Assembly: GCF_028882275.1 (NCBI RefSeq)
Contig: NZ_JARBUT010000008.1
Location: 102,422-166,421, forward strand
Source: Nocardiopsis sp. N85
GTDB lineage: Bacteria; Actinomycetota; Actinomycetes; Streptosporangiales; Streptosporangiaceae
Length of the DNA: 64,000 nt
Reading direction: 5' to 3'
In this document: positions 61,929 to 64,000 of the stretch, one piece after another
How the letters are laid out: the number at the start of each line of letters is the position of its first letter
Position numbering within the stretch: position 1 is the stretch's first letter
Notes under the pieces: model-generated
Database searches by the model: none
What the model saw: the letters and a program-made list of their open reading frames with translations, nothing else
What the model was told of the DNA's origin: nothing
Translations under genes and position numbers: made by a program

Positions 61929-62374
61929 CACTCCCCGCCCTCGTCCTCGTCGTCCTCGCCCATGAGCACCGGAGAGGCGTGGTGGGACCACAGTCGCCAT
62001 CCCTGGGCCGTGTCGACGAACAGGTTGGTCGTGACGACCTGTCCCCCGGCGACGAACCCCGGGTCGCCGTCCTCGGCGGTGAGCACGTTCTCCTCGCACG
62101 TCACCATGGCGATGTCACCGCCGACACCGATGTGGGTCTCGGTGAGCACGTACTGGATGTAGGTGACGTTGGCCATGATGAGCGACCAGGCCCGCATGAT
62201 CTCCGTGCGACCGCGCAGCAACGGCCACCCGGGGTTGACGCACACCAGGTCGGGGGCCTCGTGCTCCTCCGCCCACACACTGCGCATCAGATCGATGTCG
62301 CCGTTCTCGATGGCGCTGTAGAACTGCGCGTTGGCCTCGGCCACGCGCTCCATGACCTCCTGGCGAGATCTCAC
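61928..62374 (-). CDS. NTF2/SnoaL-like protein in the folate operon
   Basis: 148 residues from a GTG at 62374 overlapping the folP stop (GTGA), the same 4-nt pattern as the rest of the operon; an ATG at 62353 has AGGAGG only two bases away. The NTF2-like cone fold is visible: ERVAEANAQFYSAIENGDID (helix 1), WAEEHEAPDLVCVNPGWPLL, RGRTEIMRAWSLIMANVTYI and LFVDTAQGWRLWSHHASPVL. It may bind or modify a pterin, or be a SnoaL-type enzyme; a folate role is inferred only from operon position. The acidic C-terminus is not conserved. Confidence 0.8.
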   Translation of the reverse strand: MRSRQEVMERVAEANAQFYSAIENGDIDLMRSVWAEEHEAPDLVCVNPGWPLLRGRTEIMRAWSLIMANVTYIQYVLTETHIGVGGDIAMVTCEENVLTAEDGDPGFVAGGQVVTTNLFVDTAQGWRLWSHHASPVLMGEDDEDEGGE

Positions 62375-63285
62375 CGGCGGCCCCGCCCCGTGGCGACCTC
62401 GTCGTCGAAGCGGCCCTCGGCAAGGCTCCCGCCCCCGTCGGACCAGGCGGCGGCCACCCGGACCGCGTCGGCGCTGGCGCGCACGTCGTGGACGCGCACG
62501 GCCCAAGCGCCCCGGTCGGCCGCCAGGGTGGTGAGGGCGGCGGTGGCCGCGTCACAGTCGGGGAAGGGGCGGTCCTCACCCTTGGGGTCGCCCAGCAGTC
62601 GGCTCAGGAAGCGTTTGCGCGATCCCGCCACCAGGACGGGCCTGCCCAACCCGTGGAACCGGTCCAGGTGTCGCAAAAGCGCCCAGTTGTGGGCCTGTTC
62701 GGGTCGTTTGGAGAATCCGAGGCCCGGGTCGAGGATGATCTGACCCGGGTCGACGCCTGCACTGATCATGGCCTCCATACGATCGTGGAGCTCATCGATG
62801 ACCTCCTGGACGACATCCGTGTACACGGCACGGCTCTGCATGTCATGACTATGCCCACGCCAGTGCATCAACACATAGGAGACACCCGAAGCGGCCACGA
62901 GCCGGGCCATGGCCGGGTCGGCCAGTCCACCGCTGACGTCGTTGACGAGCACGGCGCCCGCCCCGACGGCACGCTCGGCGACCTCGGCTCGCATGGTGTC
63001 CACACTGACGGCGACTCCACGGGCGGAGAGCGCGCGCACCACCGGCTCGACTCGGCGGAGCTCCTCCTCGACCGGTACGCGCTGGGCGCCCGGGCGGGTG
63101 GACTCCCCGCCCACGTCGATGATGTCGGCTCCCTCGTCGACCAACCGCAGGCCGTGCTCGACCGCCCGCTCGGGGTCGAACCAGGCTCCGCCGTCGGAGA
63201 AGGAATCGGGGGTGACGTTCACGACCCCCATGACCAGGCACCGCCCTCGATCGGGCAGGCCCGGAAGTGTGTATTTCGGCCCCAT
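62371..63285 (-). CDS. folP: Dihydropteroate synthase
   Basis: Condenses pterin pyrophosphate with p-aminobenzoate; the sulfonamide target. 304 residues, ATG at 63285. Signature motifs: VMGVVNVTPDSFSDGGAWFD, DIIDVGGESTRPGAQRVPVE, VSVDTMRAEVAERAVGAGAV, NDVSGG and ILDPGLGFSKRPEQAHNWAL, ending in the GSRKRFLSRLLG loop. The last ~25 residues are extra. A TAGGCT hexamer seven bases before the ATG fits a leaderless promoter, so folP and downstream genes may be transcribed apart from folE. Confidence 0.95.
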   Translation of the reverse strand: MGPKYTLPGLPDRGRCLVMGVVNVTPDSFSDGGAWFDPERAVEHGLRLVDEGADIIDVGGESTRPGAQRVPVEEELRRVEPVVRALSARGVAVSVDTMRAEVAERAVGAGAVLVNDVSGGLADPAMARLVAASGVSYVLMHWRGHSHDMQSRAVYTDVVQEVIDELHDRMEAMISAGVDPGQIILDPGLGFSKRPEQAHNWALLRHLDRFHGLGRPVLVAGSRKRFLSRLLGDPKGEDRPFPDCDAATAALTTLAADRGAWAVRVHDVRASADAVRVAAAWSDGGGSLAEGRFDDEVATGRGRR

Positions 63286-63305
63286 GGGGATCAGCCTATT
63301 CGTAA

Positions 63306-63343
63306 GGGGAGGGGTCGGGGGCGTACGCCCTCGGCCCCTCCCC
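63306..63343. terminator. Very strong hairpin between folE and folP
   Basis: An 18-position stem with two G-T wobbles (GGGGAGGGG-T-CGGGGGCG with CGCCCTCG-G-CCCCTCCCC) and almost no loop (TA). It starts 28 nt after the folE stop and ends 21 nt before the folP ATG. It has no T-run; partial termination or an RNA-stability role is possible. Confidence 0.55.
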
Positions 63344-63370
63344 CGGGTGTTCCGATGTACCGCGGTCGCG

Positions 63371-63970
63371 TCAGCGACGGTCCAGGATGAGGCTCATCGC
63401 CTCGGACCGGGTGCGGTCGCTGCCGCGGAAGATCCCGCGCACCCCGGAGGTGACGGTCTTGGCCCCGGGTTTGCGCACACCGCGCATGGTCATGCAGAGG
63501 TGTTCGGCCTCCACGACCACGATGACGCCGCGCGGGTTGAGGTGGTCCATGATGGCGTCGGCCACCTGGCCGGTGAGCCTCTCCTGGACCTGGGGCCGGC
63601 GCGCGTACACGTCGACCAGGCGGGCCAGTTTGCTCAGACCGGTGATGCGGCCGTCGGCCCCCGGGATGTACCCGACGTGCGCCACGCCGTAGAACGGCAC
63701 CAGGTGGTGTTCGCACGTGGAGTACAGCTCGATGTCCTTGACCAGGACCATCTCCTGGTGGCCGGCCTCGAACACCGTCGTGAGCACGTCGCCGGGCTTC
63801 TGCCCCAGGCCCGCGAACTGCTCCTCGTAGGCGCGGGCGACCCGTTCGGGCGTCTTGAGCAGACCGTCGCGGTCGGGGTCCTCGCCGATGGCGATGAGGA
63901 TCTCTCGCACCGCGCGTTCGATCCGCTCCCGGTCCACGGGTCTGGGGGGCAGGTCTGCCGTGTCGGTCAC
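63371..63970 (-). CDS. folE: GTP cyclohydrolase I
   Basis: First step of folate synthesis, GTP to dihydroneopterin triphosphate. 199 residues from a GTG at 63970. Zinc and catalytic residues are visible: [20 protein letters not shown] (Cys and His pair), [40 protein letters not shown] (second Cys/His) and the [11 protein letters not shown] end. The GTG overlaps a TGA in another frame, which matches the end of an upstream gene, probably ftsH. Confidence 0.96.
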   Translation of the reverse strand: MTDTADLPPRPVDRERIERAVREILIAIGEDPDRDGLLKTPERVARAYEEQFAGLGQKPGDVLTTVFEAGHQEMVLVKDIELYSTCEHHLVPFYGVAHVGYIPGADGRITGLSKLARLVDVYARRPQVQERLTGQVADAIMDHLNPRGVIVVVEAEHLCMTMRGVRKPGAKTVTSGVRGIFRGSDRTRSEAMSLILDRR

Positions 63971-64000
63971 GCGTCGTCTCCCTCGATGGCGGTGGTCGAT
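63967..64000 (-). CDS. 3' end of upstream gene, possibly ftsH
   Basis: The last codons read [14 protein letters not shown], ending in a TGA that overlaps the folE GTG by 4 nt. In many actinobacteria, ftsH precedes folE, and its proteins end in an acidic tail. Only ten residues are visible, so identity rests on gene order. Confidence 0.4.
   Translation of the reverse strand, partial: STTAIEGDDA

Noticed and set aside
1..64000. tRNA, rRNA, tmRNA, insertion sequences, prophage, replication origin
   Set aside because: Intergenic regions were read for conserved tRNA arms, transposase frames, terminal repeats and DnaA-box clusters; none was convincing.

Overview
The window is high-GC, densely packed actinobacterial chromosome. 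Chaplin, BldC-type and Lsr2 proteins, a menaquinone-linked 14-subunit complex I, GGYG/PPPP-rich membrane proteins and very frequent 4-nt ATGA/GTGA gene overlaps suggest a sporulating mycelial actinomycete, probably Nocardiopsis or a close relative. The genus is inferred from gene style and order; no 16S or tRNA gene was seen. Most of the window is conserved core chromosome. I see no prophage, insertion sequence, CRISPR array or obvious island.

Layout. 1-14.2 kb: nuoA-M on the minus strand (nuoM runs off the left edge), preceded by a geranylgeranyl-reductase-family gene (menJ-like) and then menG, so the quinone pathway sits beside the complex that uses it. A perfect Rex-type operator lies upstream of menJ and a weaker copy just upstream of nuoA, suggesting NADH/NAD+ control. 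17-24.8 kb: accessory genes, namely a secreted beta-propeller, an orphan HicB/HTH protein, a leaderless ArsR-MFS pair under a perfect 34-bp palindrome, a BldC-like regulator, and a secreted pectate lyase divergent from a LacI regulator with a classic LacI operator between them. 24.8-28.9 kb: System II cytochrome c biogenesis operon (resA-like, ccdA, resB, ccsB). 29-43 kb: small HTH protein, phosphatase-like protein, acuC, proC, sugar isomerase, methyltransferase, NlpC/P60 hydrolase, SGNH hydrolase, radA, an SSI-type protease inhibitor, mutY and two repeat-rich membrane proteins.

43-53 kb: clpC with a ClgR-like site upstream, lsr2, a small membrane protein, argA-type acetyltransferase, a LuxR-type HTH protein, lysS, a CDF transporter and coaX. 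53-64 kb: cofactor block on the minus strand: nadB and nadC fused in one reading frame, panC, a DUF2520 Rossmann protein, a chaplin, a PH-domain pair (ydbS/ydbT), and the folate operon folE-folP-NTF2-folB-folK-DUF3180, whose upstream neighbour (only its last codons visible) is probably ftsH.

Most notable: the in-frame NadB-NadC fusion with a strong internal ribosome-binding site exactly at the domain junction; the Rex sites linking redox state to the menJ-nuo operon; the 34-bp palindrome over a leaderless promoter; a palindrome over the NlpC/P60 promoter; and a repeated CACTAGGGG-like motif upstream of both the chaplin and the BldC-like gene. No clearly new multi-gene system was recognised.
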